A stretch of 30,601 bases of DNA from a virus, in the IMG/VR virus record IMGVR_UViG_3300042484_003364, positions 1-30,601 of that record; one strand, written 5' to 3'. Within the stretch, counting starts at the first letter, position 1. Each line of letters begins with the position of its first letter. The notes below the pieces were generated by a model. That model did not search any database, had not been told where the DNA came from, and worked only from the letters and a program-made list of their open reading frames with translations. Positions 1-6,517 of the stretch are shown here, piece after piece. The position numbers and the translations under genes are program-made.

Positions 1-74
1 ACGGCGGCGTCCCGCGTCACGGTCGCCGCAGAGACGCCGAGCGCAGTGGCCAGATCCTTCAGCATCATCGACAT
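1..74 (-). CDS. HTH protein, N-terminal fragment; terminase small subunit (Nu1-like) candidate
   Basis: The gene starts at the ATG at 74 and runs off the left edge, so only about 24 residues are visible. They include KDLATALGVSAATVTRD, a helix-turn-helix of the kind found at the start of Nu1-type terminase small subunits and other phage winged-helix proteins. A purine-rich stretch (AAGGGGTC) lies about 8 bases upstream of the start. It follows the leftward replication genes and, in a circular genome, would precede terminase large and portal, which fits a packaging gene. Inference is moderate at best: an ATG at 68 or 65 could also serve, and any small HTH regulator would look the same over this length. 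Confidence 0.5.
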   Translation of the reverse strand, partial: MSMMLKDLATALGVSAATVTRDAA

Positions 75-188
75 AAGCTATTGACCCCTTGCGGAATTAC
101 GAAAACCCAGCACCAGCCACTAGCGGAATTTCGCGGTCGTTTCGCACCCGCGTGGGGAGGGGCTGGGAAGGACCCGTTCGCATGGTCA
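75..188. other. Short intergenic region with a repeated GCGGAATT motif
   Basis: The 114 bp between the HTH fragment and the minor tail protein gene contain two copies of GCGGAATT followed by a C/T-rich context (91-98 and 123-130), 32 bp apart. On the minus strand a promoter for the packaging genes could lie here, but I see no convincing -35/-10 pair and no terminator. Confidence 0.3.
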
Positions 189-779
189 TCAGCGGTTGAA
201 GCGCGAGAGCGCGAAGGCCAGCTCGCGCTCGAAGATGGCAGGGAAGCGCGCCTGCATGGCGGCCACCACTGCCGCCTTGATGCGCCTGGCGTTGAACATC
301 TGCGGCAGGTCGATGGTCTGCACCGGTTCGATCTGCTCGCCGTGCTTGCCGCCCCACTTGCGGCTGGCCATCTTGGTGCCGGGCTGCCTGGTGAACACCG
401 TCCGCCCCTTGTTGCCGATGAACACATTGCGGATCAGCTTGCGCGGCTGCCCGCGCTTGATCTTGACGGTGACGCCGGCCTTGCCCGCCTTCGCCCCAAA
501 CCTGATGACGTTGGCAGAGCGCGGCTTCTCTTGCGCGTCGAGCGCGGCCTCGAGGCCCAGCCTGCCGTTGAAGAACGTGGCGCGCTTGATGCGCAGCCGC
601 TGGCCCACGAAGCGCGTGTCGACCGCGAACTCCTGGCGGATCTCGCGGCTCATCTGCGTGCGGGCCTGGGCGATGGTGGCGTTGAGAGCCCGCGCCGTGG
701 CCTTGTCGGCCACCTCACGCTGCAGGCCCTGCAGTGCACGCTGCACCTGGGGGAAGTTGGTCTCGATGGTGATGCGCAT
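189..779 (-). CDS. Phage minor tail protein Z-like protein
   Basis: This 196-residue protein begins MRITIETNFPQVQRAL and continues with a predicted helical stretch (ARALNATIAQARTQMSREI). That is the layout of the prophage minor tail protein Z family (gpZ), which assists the head-tail connector region of lambda-like phages. The basic middle part (IKRATFFNGRLGLEA, VKIKRGQPRKL) also fits. The start at 779 gives the family's usual length; a longer open frame upstream overlaps the next gene and has no family signal. The gene follows the 87-residue gene by 1 bp, so the two are probably translated from one mRNA. Its position beside replication and packaging genes is odd, because in lambda Z lies between FII and U. 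Family assignment is by eye. Confidence 0.7.
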   Translation of the reverse strand: MRITIETNFPQVQRALQGLQREVADKATARALNATIAQARTQMSREIRQEFAVDTRFVGQRLRIKRATFFNGRLGLEAALDAQEKPRSANVIRFGAKAGKAGVTVKIKRGQPRKLIRNVFIGNKGRTVFTRQPGTKMASRKWGGKHGEQIEPVQTIDLPQMFNARRIKAAVVAAMQARFPAIFERELAFALSRFNR

Positions 780-780
780 G

Positions 781-1044
781 TCAGGCTCTCTTGATGCCCA
801 CGGTGTGGCCGTTCTCTTCGGCATAGAAGCACCCCGCAGGGAAGCGCTGGCGCCGCAGCCAAGCGGCCGCAGCAGCCTCGCCCTGGGTCTGCACCATGGC
901 CAGGTGCTGCCGACGGGCCTGCTGGCCTGCCTTGAGGGCCGCATCGACCTTCTCAGCCCCCAGCAGCAGCCTCAGCTCGGCCACCCATGCCGCTGTCTGC
1001 GGCATCGCCTCTCTCATTCCTTCCCTCTTCTCTTCAATGCTCAT
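781..1044 (-). CDS. Small phage protein of unknown function (87 aa)
   Basis: An 87-residue protein starting MSIEEKREGMREAM and rich in Ala, Gln and Arg. It has no transmembrane segment and no motif I recognise. The central helix (AALKAGQQARRQHLAMV) suggests a small helical protein. It is the first gene left of the symmetric repeat array, so any promoter or regulation acting from that array would hit it first. It abuts the minor tail Z-like gene, with its TGA 1 bp before that gene's ATG, suggesting translational coupling. No clear Shine-Dalgarno precedes the ATG at 1044. Confidence 0.6.
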   Translation of the reverse strand: MSIEEKREGMREAMPQTAAWVAELRLLLGAEKVDAALKAGQQARRQHLAMVQTQGEAAAAAWLRRQRFPAGCFYAEENGHTVGIKRA

Positions 1045-1050
1045 GGTCGT

Positions 1051-1246
1051 GTTACGGGTGTTTCGGGGGGCGTTACGCGGATAAGGCGCGTCGTTACTTG
1101 CGTTACGGTGTTACGCGTGGTGCTTCACACATGCGCACACGCGCCTGCGCATGTGTGTACGTGCGTGGGGTCGTAACAGCGAAACGCACGTAACCACGCG
1201 GGTTTGCGGCGTAACAGGGGTCGTAACACCCCGGGTTTGGCGTAAC
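1051..1246. repeat. Symmetric GTTAC / GTAAC repeat array with central palindrome; candidate replication origin
   Basis: Five GTTAC motifs (1051, 1072, 1093, 1102, 1110) are followed by a 12-bp inverted repeat CACACATGCGCA / TGCGCATGTGTG (1126-1137 and 1146-1157, 8-base loop). Five GTAAC motifs on the opposite strand follow (1173, 1190, 1211, 1223, 1242). Several copies are 21 bp apart, two helical turns. The array fills the only non-coding stretch between the helicase gene and the late-type genes. Iteron-like repeats next to replication genes are typical of phage and plasmid origins. An alternative is an operator or late-promoter control region for the 87-residue gene. The symmetry is seen; the function is inferred. 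Confidence 0.6.
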
Positions 1247-1256
1247 ACGCGGGCCA

Positions 1257-2702
1257 TCAGTTGGCATCCTCGAAGCGTGAGCTGCTGATGCTGCGGGTGT
1301 ACTCGCGCAGCGTGGCCTCGAAGCTCTCCACGCCGTCAGCAGCCCAGGCGCCCTCGCTCAGCCCGTTGGGCGCTGAAAGCCCCCGCGGCAGCCAGCAGCG
1401 CACCGCACGCCGGCCATCAGCGCCATGCAGCTGCACCACCTTGTAGGCCAGGCGCGCGCCGTCTGGGTCGCTGCCGCTGTGTTCCTTGATCCAGCGGCCC
1501 ACCTCGCTGGTGAAGGCGGCCTGGGCGGGCGGGAAGCGCTCGCCGCTGACATCGCACCAACGCCGGAACGCCCGGTACAGCTGCTCGGCCGAACACACCC
1601 GCAGAGGGAGCGGGAGATACCCCGCCATCCACTCATGGGCGAAGCGCTCGCTGGGGCGCCAGCCGCGCTGGATCAGCTCCTCCTTGGCCCGGGTCATGAT
1701 GGGCTTCGTGTGGCGATCGAACCCATCCAGAGGGTAGGAGAGCAGGTAGTGCAGCCACTTGCGCGCGCCGTCAGCGGCCAGGAAGTCGCGCACCTTGAGG
1801 TAGAGGCCCTTTTCATCGGCCAGCGGCGTGTACACCACCATGTAGCGCCGGTCGCGCTCTTCCAGGGCCAGGGGCTGGCTCTCATTCGACAGGAACACCA
1901 CGTTCGCGTGGTTGCTCTCCCAGCGCGTGGCCTGCTGGATCTCCCGGATCGGGAACTTCTGCTGCTGCGTCACGATCAGCTTGAGCCGATTCTTGTTGTG
2001 GTACATCTCCTGGCGGCTCACCACCTCGTCGCCGATGATCGCCAGCTTCTGGCTGAGCCAGCCGTTGAACTTGTCTTCGAGCTCGGTCTGGCCCACGGTG
2101 ATGCCATACCTGTCGTACAGGTCGCGCCACACATCCCAGTACAGGTTTTTGCCAGTGCCCTGCGGCCCGTGCATGACGATGGCCGTCTGCATCTTGGCGC
2201 CCAGCTGCTGCAGCGGCAGCGCCTGCCAGCACAGCACCCAGTGCACGATGGCGTCGACCTCGTCGGCGTGCTCGGCGCTGTTGGCACACAGGTGGCGCAG
2301 CAGCTCGAGCATGGGCTGCACCTCGCGCGCCTCGCAGGGCAGCGGCTTCGTCTCAAGCCCGCCGAACAGCTGAATGCAGCCGTCGGGCAACTCTTCGCCC
2401 GGCTCGAACATCAGCTGCTCGGGCATCACGATGCGCCGCGTGGGGTTGTTGAGCCAGGCCTTCACCGAGTCAGACGTCAGGGCCAGGCGCAGCGCGTCCA
2501 CTGGCAGGATGCGGTGGTTCTCTTCGTCCCAGACTGTCTTGGTGCCGTAGATCAGCACGAAGCGCTCCATGAGCTTCGTGTAGTTGCCCAGGTTGATGCT
2601 GCTGGGTTTGCGCTTGCGCGTAGCCCCTCCCCCCTTGGGCGCGGGTGCTCCGCCATCGGGTGGGGCAGGCGGTTCGATAGGCACGACGTTGTCAGGCTGC
2701 AT
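1257..2702 (-). CDS. Phage replicative helicase/ATPase (SF3-like, DUF5906-type)
   Basis: A 481-residue protein with a disordered, Pro/Gly/Lys-rich N-terminus (residues 1-35) and a P-loop ATPase core. Walker A is GPQGTGKN at about 179-186, and a Walker B-like strand LAIIGDEV lies at about 220-227. It is followed by a QQQKFPIREIQ / NVVFLSNE block typical of superfamily-3 helicases of phage primase-helicase systems (DUF5906 group). It should unwind DNA at the phage origin, working with the Toprim primase encoded immediately upstream; the two genes overlap by 11 bp. The start at 2702 is chosen because the longer frame upstream only re-reads the primase gene. The candidate origin lies directly downstream. 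Family is clear; the helicase role is inferred. Confidence 0.85.
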   Translation of the reverse strand: MQPDNVVPIEPPAPPDGGAPAPKGGGATRKRKPSSINLGNYTKLMERFVLIYGTKTVWDEENHRILPVDALRLALTSDSVKAWLNNPTRRIVMPEQLMFEPGEELPDGCIQLFGGLETKPLPCEAREVQPMLELLRHLCANSAEHADEVDAIVHWVLCWQALPLQQLGAKMQTAIVMHGPQGTGKNLYWDVWRDLYDRYGITVGQTELEDKFNGWLSQKLAIIGDEVVSRQEMYHNKNRLKLIVTQQQKFPIREIQQATRWESNHANVVFLSNESQPLALEERDRRYMVVYTPLADEKGLYLKVRDFLAADGARKWLHYLLSYPLDGFDRHTKPIMTRAKEELIQRGWRPSERFAHEWMAGYLPLPLRVCSAEQLYRAFRRWCDVSGERFPPAQAAFTSEVGRWIKEHSGSDPDGARLAYKVVQLHGADGRRAVRCWLPRGLSAPNGLSEGAWAADGVESFEATLREYTRSISSSRFEDAN

Positions 2703-3651
2703 GCAAAGCGTTTGAATTGAGCAGCGGCAGCACGTGCCGCAGTTGCCGCCGCACCGCGCCGATACCGTCGCGCTGGTGCAGGTCGTTGAAGTCGGTGTCC
2801 TTCTCGCCACGCGCGGGCCCGAACACCGGCCACGTGTACACACAGTTGTCGACGGTGCGCGAGCACTTGTGGGCCTTGTCTCGGCCCGGGTTGCCTGCGG
2901 TGCGCCAGTCGTCGTCGGCGCAGATCAGCAGCGGCGCGTGCGGGTACAGCGCGCGCAGCAGCTCGCAGGCCGGCTGCAGGTTGCCCGCATCCAGCGCCAC
3001 GAACACCGGCAGCCGGCGCTCGACGGCCATGCGCAGGCTCAAGCCCGTGGCGTAGCCTTCGCACACCAGCACCGGCTCGCCCACGGCCACATGGCCCAGG
3101 CGCACACCCACGCCGGGCTTGCTGAAGCCCTTGCTGAAGCGCTTGGTTCCGTCCGGCCAGATGCGCTGCACAGCGCGCAGGGCCTGCTCGCGCGGCATGT
3201 CGTACCGCAGCAGCGGCACCACGATGCTGCCGTCGGGCAGGTAGCGGCAGGCCTCGGCGTCGACGCCCTTTCGCTGCAGGTAGCTGCTGGTGCCATCACG
3301 CGCGGCGGTGGCCCACAGCTCAGCGGCACCCATGGCGGCCAGGGCTGCCAGGCGCGCGCGCTGGGCGTCTTCTTCGGCCTGGCGGGCGCGGCGGCGGGCT
3401 TCGAGCTCGTCACGATCGGCCGCGCTCAGGCCGGCCCAGTCCACCGCCACCTTGTGGGCCTCTTGCCCGCGCCAGTCGCCGAACGAACCCACCACCACGT
3501 AGGCACCGCCCTGGGTGCGCATCTCACGCAGGGCGTACCACTGGCGCTTCTTCGGGCCGAACCGCACGATGCGCCCGCTCAGGTCAAGCCGGCCGGCCGG
3601 GGGCTCGAGGCCCGCGGCAACCATCTGGCCGACAACGTCCTGGGCGTGCAT
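2692..3651 (-). CDS. Toprim-domain DNA primase
   Basis: About 319 residues. The N-terminal part (DLSGRIVRFGPKKRQWYALRE) resembles the region before the Toprim fold in zinc-finger-less phage primases. An Arg/Glu-rich helix follows (about 85-120). The Toprim core is VLVCEGYATGLSLRMAVER, VFVALDAGNLQPA and LLICADDDW, carrying the conserved Glu and the DxD acidic pair that bind metal. It would synthesise primers for phage replication together with the downstream helicase, whose start it overlaps. Two starts are possible: ATG 3651, or ATG 3693 which would overlap the preceding gene. I prefer 3651 because MHAQDVVGQMVAAGLEPP matches the usual beginning of such proteins, with GGGAG upstream. Confidence 0.85.
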   Translation of the reverse strand: MHAQDVVGQMVAAGLEPPAGRLDLSGRIVRFGPKKRQWYALREMRTQGGAYVVVGSFGDWRGQEAHKVAVDWAGLSAADRDELEARRRARQAEEDAQRARLAALAAMGAAELWATAARDGTSSYLQRKGVDAEACRYLPDGSIVVPLLRYDMPREQALRAVQRIWPDGTKRFSKGFSKPGVGVRLGHVAVGEPVLVCEGYATGLSLRMAVERRLPVFVALDAGNLQPACELLRALYPHAPLLICADDDWRTAGNPGRDKAHKCSRTVDNCVYTWPVFGPARGEKDTDFNDLHQRDGIGAVRRQLRHVLPLLNSNALHAA

Positions 3652-3670
3652 TCCCTGGCGCTCCCGGATG

Positions 3671-3886
3671 TCAGCGCTCGCCCGGGATTGCATTCCCGGC
3701 GATTCCCAAGCGCTCGGCCTTCTTGGCGAGCACGATGGCGGCATGCACTCGACGACGGATCTCTCGCTTCAGCAGCTGCTCGGCCCACGCACCCATATCG
3801 GTGTCCTCGGCGTCGGCCAGCAGCTGCAGGCCGGCGTGGTCGTCCGCGTCCAGCTTCAGGCGCAGGTCTTTGCGTTCAATGCTCAT
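3671..3886 (-). CDS. Small phage protein, RHH/plasmid-related type (71 aa)
   Basis: A 71-residue protein starting MSIERKDLRLKLDADDHAGL, with the pattern of a beta strand followed by two helices (LQLLADAEDTDMGAWAEQLLKREIRRRV) seen in ribbon-helix-helix and similar small DNA-binding proteins of phages. It precedes the primase in the leftward early operon. It may bind DNA at the origin or regulate replication genes, but neither is shown by the sequence. The start ATG at 3886 is weakly supported, with no strong Shine-Dalgarno. Confidence 0.6.
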   Translation of the reverse strand: MSIERKDLRLKLDADDHAGLQLLADAEDTDMGAWAEQLLKREIRRRVHAAIVLAKKAERLGIAGNAIPGER

Positions 3887-4060
3887 GGGTCACACGCTCA
3901 CGTAGAAGAAAGAAGCCCCACACCCAGCCCAGCCTCGGCGCGCTCGCCCACGCCAGGCCGACAGGAGGGGTCGGCCAGCAGGGCCGGGTGCAGCGCATCG
4001 CTGCGCCAAGAAGGGGCAAACCGTTGGCGCAAGAGAGAACAACCCGCGAAGGGCCGCTGC
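3887..4060. other. Non-coding gap in leftward early operon
   Basis: This 174-bp gap lies between the Cro-like gene and the 71-residue gene. It holds a 7-bp inverted repeat GGCCGAC / GTCGGCC (3956-3962, 3970-3976) without a following T-run on either strand. It could be an attenuator or an antitermination site, as lies behind cro in lambda. I see no convincing gene in it. Confidence 0.3.
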
Positions 4061-4270
4061 TTACGGGCAGGCTGCATCGCGCGCCTCGTGCACCCGCAGC
4101 ACATCGGCCAAGCGCCGCACTTTGGAATAGCCCGGGTCGCTCTCTCGCGCCTTGATTCGCAGCACTGTGTCGTAGCTGAGGCCGGCCTCTTCGGCAACGG
4201 CGCGCAGCGAGCCGGTTCTGGCTTGCAGCGACTCGATTACGGCCTCCAGAAGGTCGGTTTTGTTGCTCAT
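4061..4270 (-). CDS. Cro-like HTH regulator
   Basis: This 69-residue protein (MSNKTDLLEAVIESLQARTG...) has a helix-turn-helix at SLRAVAEEAGLSYDTVLRIK (about residues 21-40) and ends soon after, as expected of a Cro-size repressor. It is transcribed leftward, divergent from the XRE repressor gene, and heads the replication operon just as cro does in lambda. Its promoter (-10 TACAGT at 4277-4282) lies so close that the message would start about at the ATG, so it may be leaderless. It probably binds the TAGGCA/TGCCTA operators in both control regions. Binding is inferred from layout. Confidence 0.75.
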   Translation of the reverse strand: MSNKTDLLEAVIESLQARTGSLRAVAEEAGLSYDTVLRIKARESDPGYSKVRRLADVLRVHEARDAACP

Positions 4271-4276
4271 TCTGCG

Positions 4277-4305
4277 ACTGTAGGCAAACTTGCCTAAAGA
4301 GGCAA
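4277..4305 (-). promoter_or_regulatory. Leftward early promoter (lytic replication operon)
   Basis: On the minus strand, TTGCCT (4305-4300) and TACAGT (4282-4277) are separated by 17 bases, a good sigma-70 promoter. The spacer holds a perfect operator palindrome. The same architecture recurs at 5018-5046. The -10 box is about 6 bases from the start codon of the Cro-like gene. Confidence 0.7.
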
Positions 4306-4317
4306 GGCGTATTTGCC
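4281..4317. promoter_or_regulatory. Operator cluster 1
   Basis: TAGGCAAACTTGCCTA (4281-4296) is a perfect 7+7 inverted repeat with a 2-base centre. A second, wider half-site pair GGCAA...TTGCC (4301-4305, 4313-4317) follows. Both lie between the divergent Cro-like and repressor genes and overlap the leftward promoter, so repressor binding should block it. The same half-sites occur at 5006-5042. Confidence 0.7.
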
Positions 4318-4342
4318 AAGGCCTGCAGCGCACTATTCACAG

Positions 4343-4678
4343 ATGAACAGCGCCGGGCACCTGGCTCGCCTGCTGGCGACCAACCTAGAGACCCTTATGC
4401 AGGTAAGGGCAGGCCTTCACACGCAGGCGGCTGTTGCCAAGGCTGCATCCGTCGACCAGCGCACCGTCGGCCGCATCTTGAAGTGCGAGCACGCCCCGAC
4501 GCTGGCTCAAGTGGAAAAGCTGGCCAAAGCGTTTTCACTTCAGCCCTGGCAGTTGCTCGCGCCAGACCTGGACCCAGACGATCTACCCGTGCTGGTGCTC
4601 AATAGGTCTCAGTCGGAAGCATGGCGCTCTATACGCCTGGCTGCCGAGACGATCGGCAGATACAAACCACTGTCCTAG
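4343..4678 (+). CDS. XRE-family phage repressor (cI functional analogue)
   Basis: A 111-residue protein with a lambda-repressor-like HTH domain: TQAAVAKAASVDQRTVGRIL is the helix-turn-helix (about residues 25-44) and PTLAQVEKLAKAFSLQPWQLL completes the five-helix fold. A short C-terminal tail follows, with no S24 peptidase domain, so induction by RecA-driven self-cleavage is not expected. The start at 4343 is chosen because upstream residues read the operator DNA. It lies between two operator clusters, divergent from the Cro-like gene, which marks it as the lysogenic repressor. Its stop overlaps the stop of the convergent secreted-protein gene in a shared CTAG. Confidence 0.8.
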   Translation: MNSAGHLARLLATNLETLMQVRAGLHTQAAVAKAASVDQRTVGRILKCEHAPTLAQVEKLAKAFSLQPWQLLAPDLDPDDLPVLVLNRSQSEAWRSIRLAAETIGRYKPLS

Positions 4679-4980
4679 AGCAACCGCGTCAACGAGACCA
4701 GCTTAAAGCTGCCGCCCTCGCGGCGAATGACGCATGTGGTGTAGGCGGCTCGAGCCCCGTTGCCGATGGTGTACCGGCCGCCCACGCTCCAGGTGCCGTC
4801 TTTGTTGTCTACGACGGTCCACTGCGAGGAGTTGCCGAAATCAAATCCGGCCTGCCCGGTGATGCTCCGCTCAATGAATATCTTGCAGGCCGCGCGAATG
4901 CCGTCTGGCTGAGCTGTTGCTGCCATTGACGCGGCGAGCAGAACTGACGCGACCCACACCTTGGACTGTGTCTTTGCCAT
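4675..4980 (-). CDS. Secreted small protein in the immunity region (lysogenic-conversion/exclusion candidate)
   Basis: A 101-residue protein with a clear Sec signal peptide (charged MAKTQSK, hydrophobic VWVASVLLAASMAATA, cleavage near AQP). The mature part of about 80 residues has two cysteines (AACKIF, TTCVIR), likely a disulfide. The SSQWTVVDNKDGTWSVGGRY block looks like a small beta domain. Similar secreted proteins of about 100 residues occur near phage repressors. It is convergent with the repressor and lies between the two operator clusters, the place of rexAB in lambda. A role in superinfection exclusion is a guess from position. Confidence 0.65.
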   Translation of the reverse strand: MAKTQSKVWVASVLLAASMAATAQPDGIRAACKIFIERSITGQAGFDFGNSSQWTVVDNKDGTWSVGGRYTIGNGARAAYTTCVIRREGGSFKLVSLTRLL

Positions 4981-5005
4981 GACGGCACCTTGCCGTATCG
5001 AAACG

Positions 5006-5042
5006 GGCAAATTTGCCTTGACTGTTTAGGCATGTTTGCCTA
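5006..5042. promoter_or_regulatory. Operator cluster 2
   Basis: GGCAAATTTGCC (5006-5017) is a perfect 12-bp palindrome, and TAGGCATGTTTGCCTA (5027-5042) is a 6+6 inverted repeat. Both use the half-sites of operator cluster 1. The second one sits in the spacer of the rightward promoter, so the repressor should silence it. Confidence 0.7.
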
Positions 5043-5046
5043 CATT
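5018..5046 (+). promoter_or_regulatory. Rightward early promoter
   Basis: TTGACT (5018-5023), a 17-base spacer and TACATT (5041-5046) form a strong sigma-70 promoter. Transcription would start near 5053 and run through the accessory operon. If no terminator intervenes, it would continue into the integron cassettes and the intI-xis-int genes. Confidence 0.75.
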
Positions 5047-5074
5047 GCGCCCGTCAACACGACGGAGGCGCCAG

Positions 5075-5140
5075 ATGCCCACACAAGCCGAGCCCCGCGC
5101 AGCAGCCCTGCGCATAACGCCCAACGGGTGCGCGCTGTGA
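5075..5140 (+). CDS. Short leader ORF (21 aa)
   Basis: A 21-residue reading frame (MPTQAEPRAAALRITPNGCA...) with a good Shine-Dalgarno (ACGGAGG, 7 bases before the ATG). It is the first frame after the rightward promoter. Its stop overlaps the next start as TGATG, so its translation would be coupled to the lipoprotein gene. It may be a true micropeptide, a remnant of a longer gene or a translational leader. Confidence 0.45.
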   Translation: MPTQAEPRAAALRITPNGCAL

Positions 5141-5361
5141 TGCCGCCCCTCACCCGCGTAGCCCTGCGCGCCGCCGTGCTGCTGATGCTGCTGGCCACCC
5201 TGCTGTGGCTCGCCGGCTGCGGCGGCGGCGAAGACCTGTGCCGCGACGACTTCGTCGGCCCGCCCGCGCCCGGCCTTGAGCACCTGCCGCTGTGCCCGGC
5301 CGACGGCCGCCTGCGCATCACCCCGCCCAACTGCACCACCCACCCGGAGCGCTGCTCATGA
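5140..5361 (+). CDS. Small lipoprotein
   Basis: A 73-residue protein with a lipoprotein signal: MPPLTRVALRAAVLLMLLATLLWLAGC, with lipobox LAGC at residues 24-27 of the frame starting at 5140. The mature part is short and Cys/Pro-rich (GGGEDLCRDDF, PLCPADG, PPNCTTHPERC), suggesting disulfides. It is produced from the first promoter-proximal position of the rightward operon, so it may alter the host envelope early in infection, for example as an exclusion factor. That role is inferred. It overlaps the next gene by ATGA. Confidence 0.65.
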   Translation: MPPLTRVALRAAVLLMLLATLLWLAGCGGGEDLCRDDFVGPPAPGLEHLPLCPADGRLRITPPNCTTHPERCS

Positions 5362-5795
5362 ACCGCCCCACCGCAAGCCAGATCGAAGCCGCCCACGCGC
5401 TGGCCGACTACCACGCCCGCCAGGTGCAGCGCCACGAACGCACCGCCATCAACGCCATGCTGGGCGGCGTGCTCGCCGTGCTGGTGGCCCTGGGCCTGGT
5501 GTGGGCCCTGCTCACCTGGGCCGACTGCACCGCCAGCGGCGCCGCCATGTGCACCATGGCCATCACGCCCACCCGCCGCAACCTGTGGCAGCGGCTGCTG
5601 CGCGCGGTGCGGCGCTACTTCAAGCTGTGGCAGATCCGCTGGGCCGAAGACGACGTGCGCGGGCTCGAAGAAGACCTCGAAGCCGCCCAGGCCTGGGTGG
5701 CCGCTGCGCCCGGCGTCATCCAGTACCGCCGCGCACTGCTCGACGCGCTGCGCGTGCAGACCATGAGCGACGAGCTCGACGGCCGGGTGCGCTGA
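5358..5795 (+). CDS. Membrane-anchored phage protein of unknown function (145 aa)
   Basis: The protein starts MNRPTASQIEAAHALADYHA and has one strong transmembrane segment (AMLGGVLAVLVALGLVWALL, about residues 35-54). A short loop and a basic amphipathic region (RRNLWQRLLRAVRRYFKLW) follow, then an acidic helix (DDVRGLEEDLEAAQAW). It overlaps the lipoprotein gene by ATGA, so the two are translationally coupled and may act together at the membrane. I do not recognise a family. Confidence 0.6.
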   Translation: MNRPTASQIEAAHALADYHARQVQRHERTAINAMLGGVLAVLVALGLVWALLTWADCTASGAAMCTMAITPTRRNLWQRLLRAVRRYFKLWQIRWAEDDVRGLEEDLEAAQAWVAAAPGVIQYRRALLDALRVQTMSDELDGRVR

Positions 5796-5796
5796 C

Positions 5797-6192
5797 ATGG
5801 CCCGCACCGCTGCCAACGAACCCACGGCGCCCGAGCCCACGCGCGAGCAGCTCGCGCTGGCCTTTCGCCACATGGCCCGCCCGGGCTGGCCCAGCACGCT
5901 GGATGCCGCGCTGCAGGTGCATCACTACCGCATCTGCATCGTCGGCCTGGCGCGCCGCATGAGCCGCCCGGCCTGGACGGCGCTGCCGCGCCCGCTGCAT
6001 CTGGTGGACAACGGCGCCACCGTGCCGCCCACGCCGGCCGAGCCGCCGAAAGTGGAGCGCACCAAGGGCCCGCTGCGCCACGGGCCGCACGCGCCCGGCA
6101 CCACCAGCCTGGGCTGCTTTCCGCGGCGCGGGGCCAGCCATCTGCCCGCGGCTGACTTCAAGCGCCGCGCTGCCAACGACACGAAGGATTGA
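5797..6192 (+). CDS. Phage protein of unknown function (131 aa)
   Basis: This 131-residue, Pro- and Arg-rich protein begins MARTAANEPTAPEPTREQL. The first 60 residues could form helices (LALAFRHMARPGWPSTLDAALQ). The rest is low in hydrophobics and probably disordered. It starts 1 bp after the preceding stop and is part of the tight rightward operon. No motif or family is recognised. Confidence 0.5.
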   Translation: MARTAANEPTAPEPTREQLALAFRHMARPGWPSTLDAALQVHHYRICIVGLARRMSRPAWTALPRPLHLVDNGATVPPTPAEPPKVERTKGPLRHGPHAPGTTSLGCFPRRGASHLPAADFKRRAANDTKD

Positions 6193-6194
6193 TC

Positions 6195-6515
6195 ATGGCT
6201 CTGAACAACCTGCAGACGCTGCCACTCACTACGACTACGCAAAGCACCGCAGACGCGGTCGCGCACCTGCGCCGCGCGCTGCACATCGCCAACCAGGCGG
6301 TGGTAGCCGATGTCGAGACGAACTGCCCCGCGCTGCGCAGCCCCTGCGGCAGGCTCACGTGGTACGACGTGCGCCCCATGCTCGACGAGCGCGAGCATGC
6401 GCCCCAGGTCGTGGACATGGCGCGCGAGGCCATCACCTACGGCATCGACGCCGGCCTGCTGGTGCGGCAAGAAGAGCACCCGCACTGGGTGCGCGTGGCA
6501 CGGCCCGGGTGCTGA
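6195..6515 (+). CDS. Phage protein of unknown function (106 aa)
   Basis: This 106-residue protein (MALNNLQTLPLTTTTQ...) has an N-terminal Thr-rich strand. It then has two helices (TADAVAHLRRALHIANQAVV, APQVVDMAREAITYGIDAGL) and a C-terminal LLVRQEEHPHWVRV strand that looks like the end of a winged-helix fold. A small DNA-binding or adaptor role is possible but not shown. The ATG at 6195 is preferred over a TTG two codons upstream, with AAGGA 9 bases before it. Confidence 0.55.
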   Translation: MALNNLQTLPLTTTTQSTADAVAHLRRALHIANQAVVADVETNCPALRSPCGRLTWYDVRPMLDEREHAPQVVDMAREAITYGIDAGLLVRQEEHPHWVRVARPGC

Positions 6516-6517
6516 CC

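Noticed and set aside
3956-3976. Terminator behind the Cro-like gene
   Set aside because: Seven-base stem without a T-run; kept only as a possible attenuator.
2734-4155. Long plus-strand frame opposite the primase gene
   Set aside because: GC-rich shadow frame; the minus-strand primase has clear Toprim motifs and codon pattern.
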